Shown one piece after another: positions 11,301 through 20,655 of a DNA stretch of 64,000 nucleotides. This DNA comes from Phaeodactylum tricornutum CCAP 1055/1 (Eukaryota; Bacillariophyta; Bacillariophyceae; Surirellales; Neidiaceae), in the NCBI RefSeq assembly GCF_000150955.2, contig NC_011690.1, positions 248,001 to 312,000 on the forward strand. The letters are read 5' to 3'. A program made the position numbers and the translations under genes. The stretch's first letter is position 1. Each line of letters starts with the position of its first letter. The notes beneath the pieces were generated by a model. The model saw only the letters and a list, made by a program, of their open reading frames with translations. It had not been told where the DNA came from and searched no databases.

Positions 11301-11497
11301 GCAGATTCTGCTTTTGATTTTTCCGATGATCCGCTTGCCATTGCGGCAGTTGTATCGGAAGGATTGTTCCTTTGCGACAACGATGGCAATGCTTCGTTCG
11401 CATCACTACTTTCGCCTTCCACACTGCTCTTACTAGCGTTTGAACCTCTTCGCTTCTTGGCGGGTAAAGAAGACATTGCCGTCAACATAGACGCCAT
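8360..11497 (-). CDS. protein with three helicase-associated domains and an N-terminal array of RKxS motifs
   Basis: One exon, 1045 residues, ATG at 11497. The C-terminal third holds three tandem helicase-associated (HA, PF03457-type) modules, each with the pattern W..M...L..Y, WDGNVP..Y, LGRWVNRQRS and GLKWS. HA modules are repeated in many diatom and bacterial proteins and are thought to be small helical, possibly nucleic-acid-binding units. No helicase motor is present. The N-terminal 285 residues carry eleven variants of R-K-x-S-[HQ]-[DE] (for example RKGSHDS at 96, 164 and 185, RKASHDF at 224, RKMSHDL at 246). The middle is acidic and serine-rich, followed by a basic stretch KKRVKRNSPEP that could be a nuclear signal. 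I infer a nuclear regulatory protein; its function is unknown. Confidence 0.85.
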   Translation of the reverse strand: MASMLTAMSSLPAKKRRGSNASKSSVEGESSDANEALPSLSQRNNPSDTTAAMASGSSEKSKAESATPRSPEGLHESSNHAKPLKISENRLPSKKRKGSHDSNPQGIHSQSKRKGSQESSSSLRNHLQVPLPALHDSNDCKQSSQRGSGCSEMPFETDHKARKRKGSHDSNTVKFDKDTKVPAERKGSHDASVQFKEDVKSQKRKGAQEKSSTPSIDSAAEQKRKASHDFTESVLLNGVSSSIPGRKMSHDLSVQFVTGFNERKWSQDITIPSFEGVPRKDSYDSSLKLDELLPFPPPEPVSNLRHPSFNTTNTDTPSVLTGVHPTAISAMDHLKALSGANGDTAAVASKNDLEDEDSRSSSTFASSGQRILLEAFPNPSQEGNFSSGNFGSHSDTSHPTGRHRLESWGAMSDLSAPLAGGGCSDSTAAALAHSALQHADLADDVMDAAAGLDSINDLHEAPDAIPNRISLGRERFNSVASLSEVSLSGLLFDGIEVSGDMQAFVSAAMATMGDQLEALAGAVETVANSAGPHALDALRRELGMDSDADSDASPMIGAMSDNGRHKGRPRSWSTSSGRISVDYEAVAAAVDAGEAADLSGVAAIDPSSSSISKERQRHASRRQLPLQRARDDSDLSLNSDERAHLNASLVGSSLTDDEIKRIQERARKKAGYIPPTARSKAENKANKEKTGPFKKRVKRNSPEPAQIRSASPGGTHTPKASNKSMTMSDNLPLVPDLVLSGSTAASKAAKGQASQKWESMFECLVEYVDQCKKEETKGFSQTEVDQWQWDGNVPTSYKSIDGKALGRWVNNQRSAKSKGTLKGEREQRLLDAGLKWSVLTSNSWNEMLEELRLYIKEQAAKGKKWDGNVPTNYQIKNRSNGRFAGEDKNLGRWVNRQRSQFHAGKLRKDRQLDLEKVGLKWSMLATNSWDSMYETLCEYVDQRKKEGGGWDGNVPANYRTNDYPPRALGRWINRQRSAFAKDKLKSEYVEKLSETGLKWSVHERTCSEKDDMDGEDHEASSQPSVKPETVTSTKSNEMAVETIKV

Positions 11498-11922
11498 GTT
11501 AGGATGTATTCTACATACATCGACGACAGAACAAGTGCCGTGGAAGGCAATTCGCCTTGGTTGTCATTTCGTGCCCGTTTCTGTACAGTTGGTGTCGGTG
11601 CTGTGTTGCGTATTCCCACCGGTGCGTCTGTTTCCACCCGTCTCTGTCCCAACCATGGCAGTCGTCGTCTCCTTGGTTGGCTGTCAGTCAATGGCGGAAT
11701 CTAGAATGTTTCGAATTTTTGATAGTTGGACTTTACACTCACAGACTACACAACACGGTTGCGTTTTTCCATCGAAGGACGAACACCCGAAACAAAATGG
11801 CGCGTAGCCCTGCCTACTCGGGATTTCTCGAATTCAAAAACCGGCCCTTGTCAATCTCAACCCAACCAAACGCTCACTGCCAGTCGCATACGGCGCCATT
11901 GTTGTATCTCTAGCCAACCGCC
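11498..11922. other. intergenic, divergent promoter region
   Basis: 425 bases between the HA-repeat gene and the gene starting at 11923. Overlapping short frames on both strands are not supported by composition or family resemblance. No repeat seen. Confidence 0.5.
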
Positions 11923-13345
11923 ATGGCGAGAAAGCGAGCTACAGTCTTGACGACGCTTACACCTCGGCCTCGCACTGCTTCAGGAATTTGGGAGAAAGAA
12001 ACGGGACAGAAGGGCGAAGAAGTAGTTCCTGTGACGCAAAAAGACGATGGAGATCATGATCCTTTACGCACTGTCACAGTCAATACGTCGGCCACCGCTG
12101 GGCGAACCACCAACTCTACCGTACTTCGTCAAAGTCCCTGTGCTCCCACGTTGGGCGCACTGCCACCCAGTCTAGCTTGTACGCCTACAGTAACTCAAGA
12201 CTGGAATTCTGTTTCGGTATACAATTCGACTTTGCCGAAATCTTCCGTTGCCCGCAAAGAATTCTTGGCGCAAAGATCCTTAGTGACCGTCACTCCCCGT
12301 CTACGCAGCACCATCAATCAAAAACGACCACTGGAGAAAATCACCAGAAGCACTTTGGACTCCATTCCACCACCACCGAAGATGTCTGAGAAAGAGAAAC
12401 AGAAAGGAAAACAATCTGGGTTCCAAATACGGAATGAAACCACACGTGCCAGAGAAGATGACAAACATTACCCAGCATGGGAAGCCCTCCTTTCCAAAAG
12501 ACAACACTGCAGTCCACAAGCGCAGTCACAGAGCTCTGCTTTTCTGTCTCAGCAGCAACAGCGTCGGGAAGCCGATAAAAAGGTTCTCAAACGTATTGCC
12601 AGTATCGTTCAAGAACTGTCACAGACTGATCCATTTGACACTTCACCAACAAAAGTTGCCACTGTCGTCCAGCAGCTTGCTCTTTTACGGAAATTGGCCG
12701 ACCAGGATGAGAACTACCAACGTAAGTATAAGTATTGCAATCCGACAACTTTGCAACGCGTGGTGCTCCTCACATCAGGAAGGTGATTGTGATTGACTTG
12801 ATGCTATTTCAGGGAACTGTGACTACATGGCTCGTTGCGGCGGCCTGTCTATGCTTGTAACTTTGCTGCGGAAAAGTCATCAGGTGTCGGGGTGCGACGT
12901 CATCGTTGCATCTTTATTACAGTGTATATGGGCTCTTGCCTCGGACGACGACTCAAATTGTGGAGTCTTTCGTATTCTTGGCGTTATTTCCGCAGTAGTC
13001 GAAACAATGTGGATTTATGCCTCCAACGCCTCTGTCTTAATCAATGCGTGTGGGACTCTCGACGCTCTACTGGTGGATGGGGACACAGACGCATACCAGG
13101 AATACATCCATGCCCGAGGCGTGGAAATTGTAGTGCTCTCCCTCAATCGACTGGCATCGGAAGACAGCCAGTCGTGTCGTTTGACCAAATGGGGGGCCTC
13201 TCTGTTGCGCCGCCTGCTAGGAAGCGCTACCGTAGTAGACACGGCTACGGTCGAAGTCGTGCATGTTGTACTGCAGCGCTTGTCACGAGGAGAGAAACCC
13301 AAAACCTGGGTGGAACGACGTCTCGGCTCGCGCGAGCATAAGTAA
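11923..13345 (+). CDS. uncharacterised protein with a low-complexity N-terminus and a helical-repeat C-terminus
   Basis: Exons 11923-12721 and 12813-13345. The intron (GTAAGTATAAG ... ATTTCAG, 91 bases) splits an Arg codon, giving 443 residues. The first 200 residues are rich in Thr, Ser, Pro and Lys and look disordered. After a Gln/Arg helix the chain continues as hydrophobic helical pairs across the joint: VATVVQQLALLRKLADQ, then GGLSMLVTLLRKS, ASLLQCIWALASDDDSN, SVLINACGTLDALLVDG and GASLLRRLLGSA. This looks like armadillo/HEAT-type repeats (inference from the alternation of hydrophobic helices and short turns). I do not recognise a named family. The stop lies 93 bases from the convergent stop of the next gene. 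An overlapping frame at 12835-13341 is a shadow. Confidence 0.7.
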
Positions 13346-13438
13346 CGCACGCGGTGGTCTACACTATGGCGCGTATCGCATATCGTAAATCAAATATAAC
13401 GCTGTATGTTTTCGGCCCAGAACGGGATAGCAAAAGCA

Positions 13439-15307
13439 TTATCTATGGGAACCAGCACGTGCATGCTTACTTCGAATGATGAAATCTTGGTAGAGTTCTG
13501 GGTGCATTACAATATTGGTAATGTCTTTTCCATCTTGTTCCAACGTCTGGCAAGCTTGGGCAATGTGCGCGGGCAAAAAGTAATCGTACGTCTGGTCCAG
13601 AAAGCGGATAAAGTACGCTCCGCCCGGTCCGAACGAAACCTCTACAACTCCTGCAGCGTCCGCTAACCTTTCTTCCAATATACGGTGCAAACGTGATGAT
13701 ATATTCTTCCACGCGACCCGGCCGTCGCAGTCGACAACAATCCAGGAATTTGGTAGGTGGACTTGACCACCGGCGTCTACCAAGCCAGTAGAATTGCCGA
13801 ACGCAACCCGGTGGACATTCCATTCCGTACAAATCGCGTCCAAGTCAGGATCCAGTGATCCCCACCAGCATTCGCCAGACCGTAGCGCGACGTAGTAGGA
13901 TTCACGTGGCCCCATCGTTAGGTATGCTATATCCTGCTGTCCTTGGAATTTGACGCCGCCTTCTGTTATCCTTCGCATCAGTCGCTCCGGCCAGGGGCCT
14001 TCATGAGTTGAGGGCATGCAATCACGGGATATAAAAAAGGATACCTCGCCGTGCGCCGCCTTCCATAAGGAGATGTGACTTATATTTGCCGAGGCGTTGC
14101 TAGCATTCCCGTGTCCACGATTTTGAGGAAATATTGATGGTACCAAGCACTGAGAAGGATCCGGGGCACTGACGGTCCAAACGCCATTGGCGAGCTTAGC
14201 CTTCTTCACAGAACTACCCAGAGATACAAGCATAGCTTCCAGTGCTGCGGGAGATTGCAGAACAATGGTCCAATGTAGACCACGTTGTTCTTCCACTTTT
14301 TCGCGTTGCCCCTGTGTGAGAGGATTTACAAGGGAAGTTCTTGCGGTTTCAGAAGGTACCGATACCTTGGACGGTGGTGTATTCTGTAGCACTCGATGAA
14401 GATCCCATTCCTCCTGTGGCGTATCCGCTTCCTTTTTGATTTTGTTGTCGTCCACATTTTCAAATGGCGACAAGCGCGTGCAGTTTTGTTCAAGTTCTGC
14501 TCGATCGTATTCCAGCTCTCCAATCTCTGTGGACAGGCGTTGGTACTCTTCCTGGACGGAAGTCTTTTCGTCTACCACGGCATGAGCTCGCAATAAAAAG
14601 AGTACATCATTAGATGACAAAGTGTTGGTACCGCTGTTGCTTTTTTTAACGAATAAAGGCACTCGGTGTCGTCGTAATTTCCAATCAGCCTCCCCAGTAG
14701 TGGGTAAAGAACTGTCCTCCTCGTGAACTGACGGTTTCTCGGGCTCGAGCAACTGGGATGATACTGGCCATCGTGCCACATTCAACTGTGCGAAATGGAT
14801 TCTGCTCTTGACGGTGAGTTCTGCGAGTAGCGAAATGACACCTGTGTCGCCCATGGCTTTGCGGGCGGAATCGTCGCACGATGGACCAGCCTGAGGCGAC
14901 GCGGATCGGTCGGGCACTGCCAGAGCTGACTCCTTGGGACCGATCAAAATTTCAATACCCGATCGTGTTTCGTCAACCCTCGTCCTGTCACCAAGTTTGT
15001 GCAATTGTTGCTGCTGATTTAGGTGTGGTTGAGTAAAAATCGCTTGCATTTCTCCCGTTCCGTCATCTCCTCCCGGAACACGGGCTTGGTCGCGACGGCG
15101 TTGACGTTGTGATTTCTTTGCGGCACGGCGGCTCGGAGTCGTCAAGGCCGTCGCGAGTCTCCGGACATGCGATGGACGTTCCGTGCCCGTGCTCCGGCTA
15201 CTAGTCGTTGTTACGGACCCACCATCGGCGGTATTGGAACCACGTCTCATACTCGCGGATCTGGACGCATCGTCGTCCAACTTGCGCGAGGTCAACCACG
15301 ACAGCAT
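13439..15307 (-). CDS. uncharacterised protein with a C-terminal beta-repeat region
   Basis: The frame is open from a TTG at 15427, but the first ATG is at 15307, giving 622 residues (MLSWLTSRKLDDD...). An upstream exon cannot be excluded. Residues 1-200 are Ser/Thr/Arg/Gln-rich. The C-terminal 200 residues hold three repeats of the type FQGQQDIAYLTMGPRESYYVA, HRVAFGNSTGLVDAGGQVH and VVEVSFGPGGAYFIRFLDQ, spaced by about 50-60 residues. That pattern suggests blades of a beta-propeller or similar beta-rich fold (inference). I do not recognise the family, and there is no signal peptide or clear catalytic motif. Confidence 0.7.
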   Translation of the reverse strand: MLSWLTSRKLDDDASRSASMRRGSNTADGGSVTTTSSRSTGTERPSHVRRLATALTTPSRRAAKKSQRQRRRDQARVPGGDDGTGEMQAIFTQPHLNQQQQLHKLGDRTRVDETRSGIEILIGPKESALAVPDRSASPQAGPSCDDSARKAMGDTGVISLLAELTVKSRIHFAQLNVARWPVSSQLLEPEKPSVHEEDSSLPTTGEADWKLRRHRVPLFVKKSNSGTNTLSSNDVLFLLRAHAVVDEKTSVQEEYQRLSTEIGELEYDRAELEQNCTRLSPFENVDDNKIKKEADTPQEEWDLHRVLQNTPPSKVSVPSETARTSLVNPLTQGQREKVEEQRGLHWTIVLQSPAALEAMLVSLGSSVKKAKLANGVWTVSAPDPSQCLVPSIFPQNRGHGNASNASANISHISLWKAAHGEVSFFISRDCMPSTHEGPWPERLMRRITEGGVKFQGQQDIAYLTMGPRESYYVALRSGECWWGSLDPDLDAICTEWNVHRVAFGNSTGLVDAGGQVHLPNSWIVVDCDGRVAWKNISSRLHRILEERLADAAGVVEVSFGPGGAYFIRFLDQTYDYFLPAHIAQACQTLEQDGKDITNIVMHPELYQDFIIRSKHARAGSHR

Positions 15308-16052
15308 GGCGTAGAAAGGCAGCGCGACTTTCTCGCTCGCTCCCAACGGCGCGGAATTATTCGCGCTTGTAATGTCAAAGTTATAGAGTACAAAATACAA
15401 ATTACAGGTAGAAAGGGAGCGATTCAATAATAGCCAAAACTACAACGACGGCAATGAGAAGAAGAACAAGAGCGTCAACGAAGCAGGACGCTATCCACTG
15501 TGGCCATGGTGTGAGCAGGCTGTGCGAGCGCGTGGTGTTTATTAGGAACTGAAATTTCCTTCTCTATGTACAGGCTACCTCAAGAATCTTCCGAAGAGAG
15601 CTGGAGGACCGGATTACGGTTGGGCTATTACTAGGTTACCTCGGCACCTATGCGCTACAAAACGTCACATTAGGAAAGTACTACTTAAGGCAGGACAAAT
15701 TTCATGTGATCCCCGCTTGTGTTCTTGGTATCGGATATCCACGACCCAGAAGTCATGTGTCTGTGTTAACGTGCATCTATTGCGTCCACTACATTGCCAT
15801 ATGCAGTAAAAGAAATACCTGACCATGACAGAAAAAGGAAACGTCTGACACTACGTCTGCCATACTTTCGTTTTTTTGGAAGAAAGCGAGACCATTTTCC
15901 ATTCTCTATTCGTTTTTTATACATACAACCATGCAACGATACCCGAACCATACAACGGCCTCATTTTGATCTCCACCGTTGCCGACCTCTGACCTCCAAC
16001 GAATTTAGACCTTACTATTGTACGTTTGGCGTCTCCGTCCTCGTGCGCTTTC
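15308..16052. other. intergenic, divergent upstream region
   Basis: About 750 bases between the gene ending at 15307 (minus) and the ankyrin gene. One plus-strand open frame at 15794-16309 overlaps the ankyrin frame and has shadow-like composition. Nothing else identified. Confidence 0.45.
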
Positions 16053-17168
16053 ATGCACCTGAACGGTCACGAAAGCTCCCACGCAACAACAACAACGACG
16101 ACGACAATGGCGTCGTGTCCCTGTCAACACGTCCCCCTCCGTCTCTCTTCGTTTACCGCCGCCGAACACGGGAACGTCTCGTCCTTACGAGCCCGTGCGC
16201 GGAACTTATCAGGACAACGCGACGCAGCCGGGAATTCACCACTGCACGCTGCGGCGCAGCACGGGCACGTGGCGGCAACCCTCTGGTTGTTACGCTACGG
16301 GGTGGTTGACGTGAACGTGGCCGATGGTGGGGCTACGCCGCTGCACCGAGCCAGTTTCTCCGGGGCTCTCGGGACAATGCGGGTCTTGCTACACGAGGAG
16401 ACTTGTGATCTTCTTTGTCCCGATACATCTTTTGGGGACAACCGCACGGCCTTGCATAAGGCGGCGGCTGGAGGACGCTACCACGCCGTCCAACTTCTGC
16501 TCGACGCGCTCGAGGAACGGAGCCTGTTGCCAAGCGCTTTAGACCTGATAGATAACCACGGATGGACGGCACTCCAAGTGGCGAGCGACTGTGGGAAACG
16601 CCAGGAGAAAGAGAGGAAAAGTGTGGCACGATGGGATGTCGTGGCGGGTGGAGTCGCTGATTGGTCTCGCTGTGTGAAACTATTGGAAGCGGCACGAGGC
16701 GGTGGGAACAGAGCTAACAACAAGGTGTATCCATCTATCACAAAACAGTCATCAATCTTCAATAAGACTCGTTGGGAATGCGAAGATTGCGAATTTGGAC
16801 AGAAATGTACAACTACGGCGTGGGAAAATGCCTTTCGAACCACTCTGCTACTCTCAACCTCTCCCGATCCCCCCAAAAGGGTAGCTTTGTCGAATGATAC
16901 CAGTATGATTTCCAGCATTGACTACCTACCAGAGGTCACCCCATCAGGATCTCAATCTTTGGCCAGAATAGAAAGGAAGCCTTCGACGGTTGCACAGCAA
17001 TCACTAGACCAACCAGTTCGCAAGCTCCAATACGCCTCTCTCTCGGCCGAGCCTTCGCTCTCGGGATTGGGACATCCTTGCTATTTGTGTGCAGTAAATA
17101 CGTTTGTTTTGTACCCTGCACCCGACAACCGTCTTATCTGCAAACGATGTAAGCGGAAACGAAATTAA
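16053..17168 (+). CDS. ankyrin-repeat protein with a C-terminal CxxC zinc-binding-like motif
   Basis: Two ATG codons are possible: 16053 (371 residues) and 16107 (353 residues). The second has the better context, ACAATGGCG. The frame is also open from a TTG at 16026. Four ankyrin repeats follow in the first half: NSPLHAAAQHGHVAATLWLL, ATPLHRASFSGALGTMRVLL, RTALHKAAAGGRYHAVQLLL and GWTALQVASDCG. A Cys pair motif CEDCEFGQKC lies mid-protein. The tail CYLCAVNTFVLYPAPDNRLICKRCKRKRN resembles a C2C2 zinc site with a basic end. Ankyrin repeats bind proteins; the partner is unknown. It converges on the next gene with 124 bases between stops. Confidence 0.85.
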   Translation: MHLNGHESSHATTTTTTTMASCPCQHVPLRLSSFTAAEHGNVSSLRARARNLSGQRDAAGNSPLHAAAQHGHVAATLWLLRYGVVDVNVADGGATPLHRASFSGALGTMRVLLHEETCDLLCPDTSFGDNRTALHKAAAGGRYHAVQLLLDALEERSLLPSALDLIDNHGWTALQVASDCGKRQEKERKSVARWDVVAGGVADWSRCVKLLEAARGGGNRANNKVYPSITKQSSIFNKTRWECEDCEFGQKCTTTAWENAFRTTLLLSTSPDPPKRVALSNDTSMISSIDYLPEVTPSGSQSLARIERKPSTVAQQSLDQPVRKLQYASLSAEPSLSGLGHPCYLCAVNTFVLYPAPDNRLICKRCKRKRN

Positions 17169-17292
17169 TACTAACATAAATAAATACTTTGAATCCGAAA
17201 AAGATGTCCATTCGTAGTACTGTAACGTATGATTGCGTACAAATATAAAACACAACATAGAGTGGATTTGTGCAGGGGCCAATGTTTACTCT

Positions 17293-17862
17293 TCATATGG
17301 CTGAGTCGATAGCTTCTTGTAGTTCCACAAACAGCTCTTGGACATTGACATTTGCTTCGTACATAATTTGATGATATTTGAAGCAGTAAGTGAGAAAGTT
17401 TAGCTGGGCCACTTTCTCGTGAAAGCGCACGCACACTCGAAACGCGTTGCGATAGCTGTCGACAGCTTTGCGCTGCACGGCATCGCTCGAGTTTCCTGCC
17501 TCCGCCAAAATACATTTTACGATTTTGGCTTGATCCTTGGCTCGATTTCTCGGTGAATAGAGATCCAAGACTCCGATGCTGGAAGTTGTGTCCACACCGA
17601 AGCAGGCGTCCACAACGTTGCCTTCGGTCAATACGAGGAACCCCAGATTGTAATCGGAATCGCTCATGTCGGGAGAGCTCGTTGCTCCATTATCATCCAA
17701 AGGTAGACCAGACCCTCCCAATAGAATAATAAACCCCTGCGCTACGGACGCCCCAATGCTTAGCATACAAGCTAGATCATAGAGTGGAGTATGGGCCTCG
17801 CTTTTCATAAGAGGTGCACCAGCATCAGCGTCGATAGGTGTCGCTGGTATGCTGAAGGTCAT
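17293..17862 (-). CDS. small uncharacterised protein (189 residues)
   Basis: Single ATG-to-stop frame of 189 residues. The first half has hydrophobic segments ACMLSIGASVAQGFIILLGG and LGFLVLTEGNVVDACFGVD around an acidic linker. The second half is helical with many aromatic residues (YRNAFRVCVRFHEKVAQLNF, TYCFKYHQIMYEANVNVQEL). I do not recognise a family. The position fits a real gene: it is convergent with the ankyrin gene and divergent from the FEA1-like gene. It could also be the last exon of a longer gene, although I see no clear acceptor upstream. Confidence 0.5.
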   Translation of the reverse strand: MTFSIPATPIDADAGAPLMKSEAHTPLYDLACMLSIGASVAQGFIILLGGSGLPLDDNGATSSPDMSDSDYNLGFLVLTEGNVVDACFGVDTTSSIGVLDLYSPRNRAKDQAKIVKCILAEAGNSSDAVQRKAVDSYRNAFRVCVRFHEKVAQLNFLTYCFKYHQIMYEANVNVQELFVELQEAIDSAI

Positions 17863-18361
17863 GATGCTCTGACGACTTTTTACGATCGACTTCGATTTCC
17901 GAAAAACCTATGCTGAAGAGGGGTCACGATGTCTTCCATTCATCAGAGAGGAAAAAGATGGGCAAGCTCTTCCGTATGATAATCCCCTGTGTATAAAGAG
18001 GACAGACTGCAATGGTCAGAGGATGTTAACACACCTTGAGTTAACTCAGTCGGTGCTCTCATCCTCTTCACCAACCCTGGGTTTTCGGCAAGGCTGGAGC
18101 AAGGTATCTAACGACATTTAAAAAATGTTAATTACAAAGATAAACTTGATATTTACATTTTGCATGCAATCATTTTCCATGATTCGCAGTCATAGTCATC
18201 AAATTCTGATGACATTGACATTTCGTCATCAGTTGAGGTTACACACGACCAAAATTTTCCTCGAAACGGACAGACAGTAATATATTATACAGTGAGACTT
18301 TCATTCCTTTTTGGATGGAACATTCACTTGCTCCCACTAATTCACGGGCCCAAACGACACC
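17863..18361. other. intergenic, divergent upstream region
   Basis: About 500 AT-rich bases between the 189-residue gene and the secreted FEA1-like gene. No convincing coding frame or repeat. Confidence 0.5.
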
Positions 18362-20636
18362 ATGACATGGCAAGGGAGAACGGTATTTGCACTGCTGTAC
18401 TCAACAGTATTTGTGTCATTGGTGGCTTCGCAGGGAACCAATTTGGGCGGCGGAATAACGACCCGAATTGCTGTGGGTGAGTATGCTGATTTATCTCTTG
18501 ATTTACGCGATATTCGTGCTTTTGTCGATGCCAACAATATGAACAGTGCCCTGGGAATGTACTTGCAAGGCAGCCACGCAGAATTTGTGGCCGGACAACG
18601 TACACCGTTGAAGATAACAACTGATGCGGTATCCAGCGCCGAGCGTACGACTCCCTGGTATCTATTTCATCTATACGGTCTAGCGAGCCTATCGACCGAT
18701 CCGATGGAACTCGAACAACACAAAAGCTATGCCGGGAACTACATCCAGAAGGTATTCACCACCAATTTGGAAGTCGCCGAAAGCGCCATCTTGGCTCTGG
18801 GATTATGGATGTACGCTACTCATTTACTTTTTGATGGTGTCGCCATTTGTGAAATGCGGACCCGTGCCGATAATCCGGCACTATTCAACCTGGCCGGCGG
18901 TGGAATGGATGAGTTCATTGCGCTTTGGATTGGATCGGATCAAACCGTAGCAACAGCTAATGGACATGGTCTCTACGCTTGGGCTCACACGATCGGTGAA
19001 CGCTTCGGTACTGCCAGCCCTGAGGCTGTCGTAAATGTCCGACTTAAAGCTCTTTACCAAGAGGGCTCGGGGACCTTAACCGTCAGTCGTGCGTGTACTT
19101 CGGCAAATCAAAATTCTGTTGCGTTGCTTCATACGACAGCAGTGCAAATGACGAATCTCATGGTGATCCCACTGTACCAATGGCTAATTTATTCCTTGAT
19201 TGAGCAGGACGCTGCAGCTGTAAAGTTATACGCCACAGCCCTCATCCCGCAGCTTTCAAAATGCCGTCCCAGCACTTTCAAACGTCTCAAATCATCACTC
19301 CTGAATGATTCCATCAACTTTGATAAGACAAATGCTACCATACGTGATCTGCAGTCATCCTACTATTGTTTCGATATTACATGCGAAGACATTGGTATCT
19401 TCAACGGAGACAATCGACTTCAATGCATACGGAAAGACGAGGATCGACGTATCGCTGGATTTTTACCGAGCAAAAGCACAGAGCCTGTACGTCCACTTCG
19501 TTTCTTTGTATTGCTTACTATGCCTCATCTCTTTACTAAATAGTGGCTCTTGTTTATAGCTTCATCGCATGGACCTGGATGTCAAGCAATTGAAAATGTT
19601 AACTGCGGTCCAAGGGACGTTATTCGCTCAGCTTCTGTACAGTCATGGTAGCAATGTTCCGAAGGCCAGACACAGTGAGAACGACCCCTTCACCTACCAT
19701 TCTTTGTCAGAATTAGCAACGACGACTGCTCGACAAGACGCAGACCCCATATTCTCCGACTACACATCGTACCACGGGGACAAAGACTATGCCCACAAAT
19801 ATATAACTTCAGTCTTGAGTGGATTGTCGAAATGGACAACTCCACAGCAAAATGGCGAGGCCGTAGGCCTGACGAGTGCTTACCATATACTATTCGTGAC
19901 AGCGGTTGGAAGGATGAATGCTGCGATAAAATCATGTCACGGGGCAGCCGCAGATCCAAATGCAACAGTTGGTGAGACATACCAATGGGACGAAGCTGCA
20001 ATGCTAATAATTGGTTCGATGGAAGGTCCGATTCTTGGCGGATCGCCAGATCTAGGAGATGGTGAATTCACATATGGCCTTGCAAACCGACATGCCTTTC
20101 AATTTAACACACGCAACGATCTAGGTTATTCCAAGGTGATCTCAGATATTGAAAATCTTTTGTTTGCTGGGAAGGGGGAATTGGATGCGGGTGATTGTGA
20201 TAACTTTGAGCGAACCGCCAACAAATTGCAAAAAATATTGTTTGTTCCTGTTATACAAAGCTCCATTGCCTCCGCTAGTGAGAGCCACTCTCTCTCACCG
20301 TCTTCAACATCACTGAGCCTCACTCGGGGAGAGATTTTTAGTATGTCGGTCATTCCGATCATCCATACGGAAGATCCACTCATTGCTGAAGTATTGGCCG
20401 AAAATATGATCTGGAAAGACACTATACAACCTGTCCGGGATGGACCTCAAATAGTTGCTGATGCGTTTGGCGAAGCCCTCCAAAACACAATTGGTTTGTC
20501 GTGTTTGAATTTACGAAGCACAGGGGAAATTAACCCTTGCAGGAAAGTTCCTGGTATAGGATCTGCAGCAGTTGTCGAACAGTTTGCTTGGCCAGCAGCA
20601 GTGTCAGTTTCTGTGTCGATGCTACTGATACGTTAA
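18362..20636 (+). CDS. secreted two-domain FEA1/phytotransferrin-like protein with hydrophobic C-terminus
   Basis: Exons 18362-19486 and 19560-20636 (intron GTACGT...TTATAG, 73 bases, between codons), 733 residues. The N-terminus (MTWQGRTVFALLYSTVFVSL) is a signal peptide. The C-terminus ends in a short hydrophobic stretch that could be a GPI signal. Two halves share a pattern. Half one: GGGMDEFIALWIGS, GHGLYAWAHTIGERFGT, VNVRLKALYQEGSGTL, LMVIPLYQWLIYSL. Half two: YQWDEAAMLIIGSMEG, LANRHAFQFNTR, LGYSKVISDIENLLFAGKGE, FVPVIQSSI. The same order (WDEA..GS, LY/LA..R..F.T, VN..L..L...G, PL.Q) is what I remember of algal FEA1 and of diatom ISIP2a/phytotransferrin, cell-surface proteins of iron uptake. 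Assignment is by pattern memory. The stop is only 19 bases from the convergent neighbour. Confidence 0.62.
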
Positions 20637-20655
20637 CTGCCTTAGGGATTCAATT

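Noticed and set aside
12835-13341. 168-codon frame overlapping the helical-repeat gene
   Set aside because: Same strand, shifted frame; the other frame joins exon 1 through a good intron and has a sensible helical pattern.
15794-16309. 171-codon open frame before the ankyrin gene
   Set aside because: Overlaps the ankyrin frame, no domain, Arg/Pro-rich shadow text.
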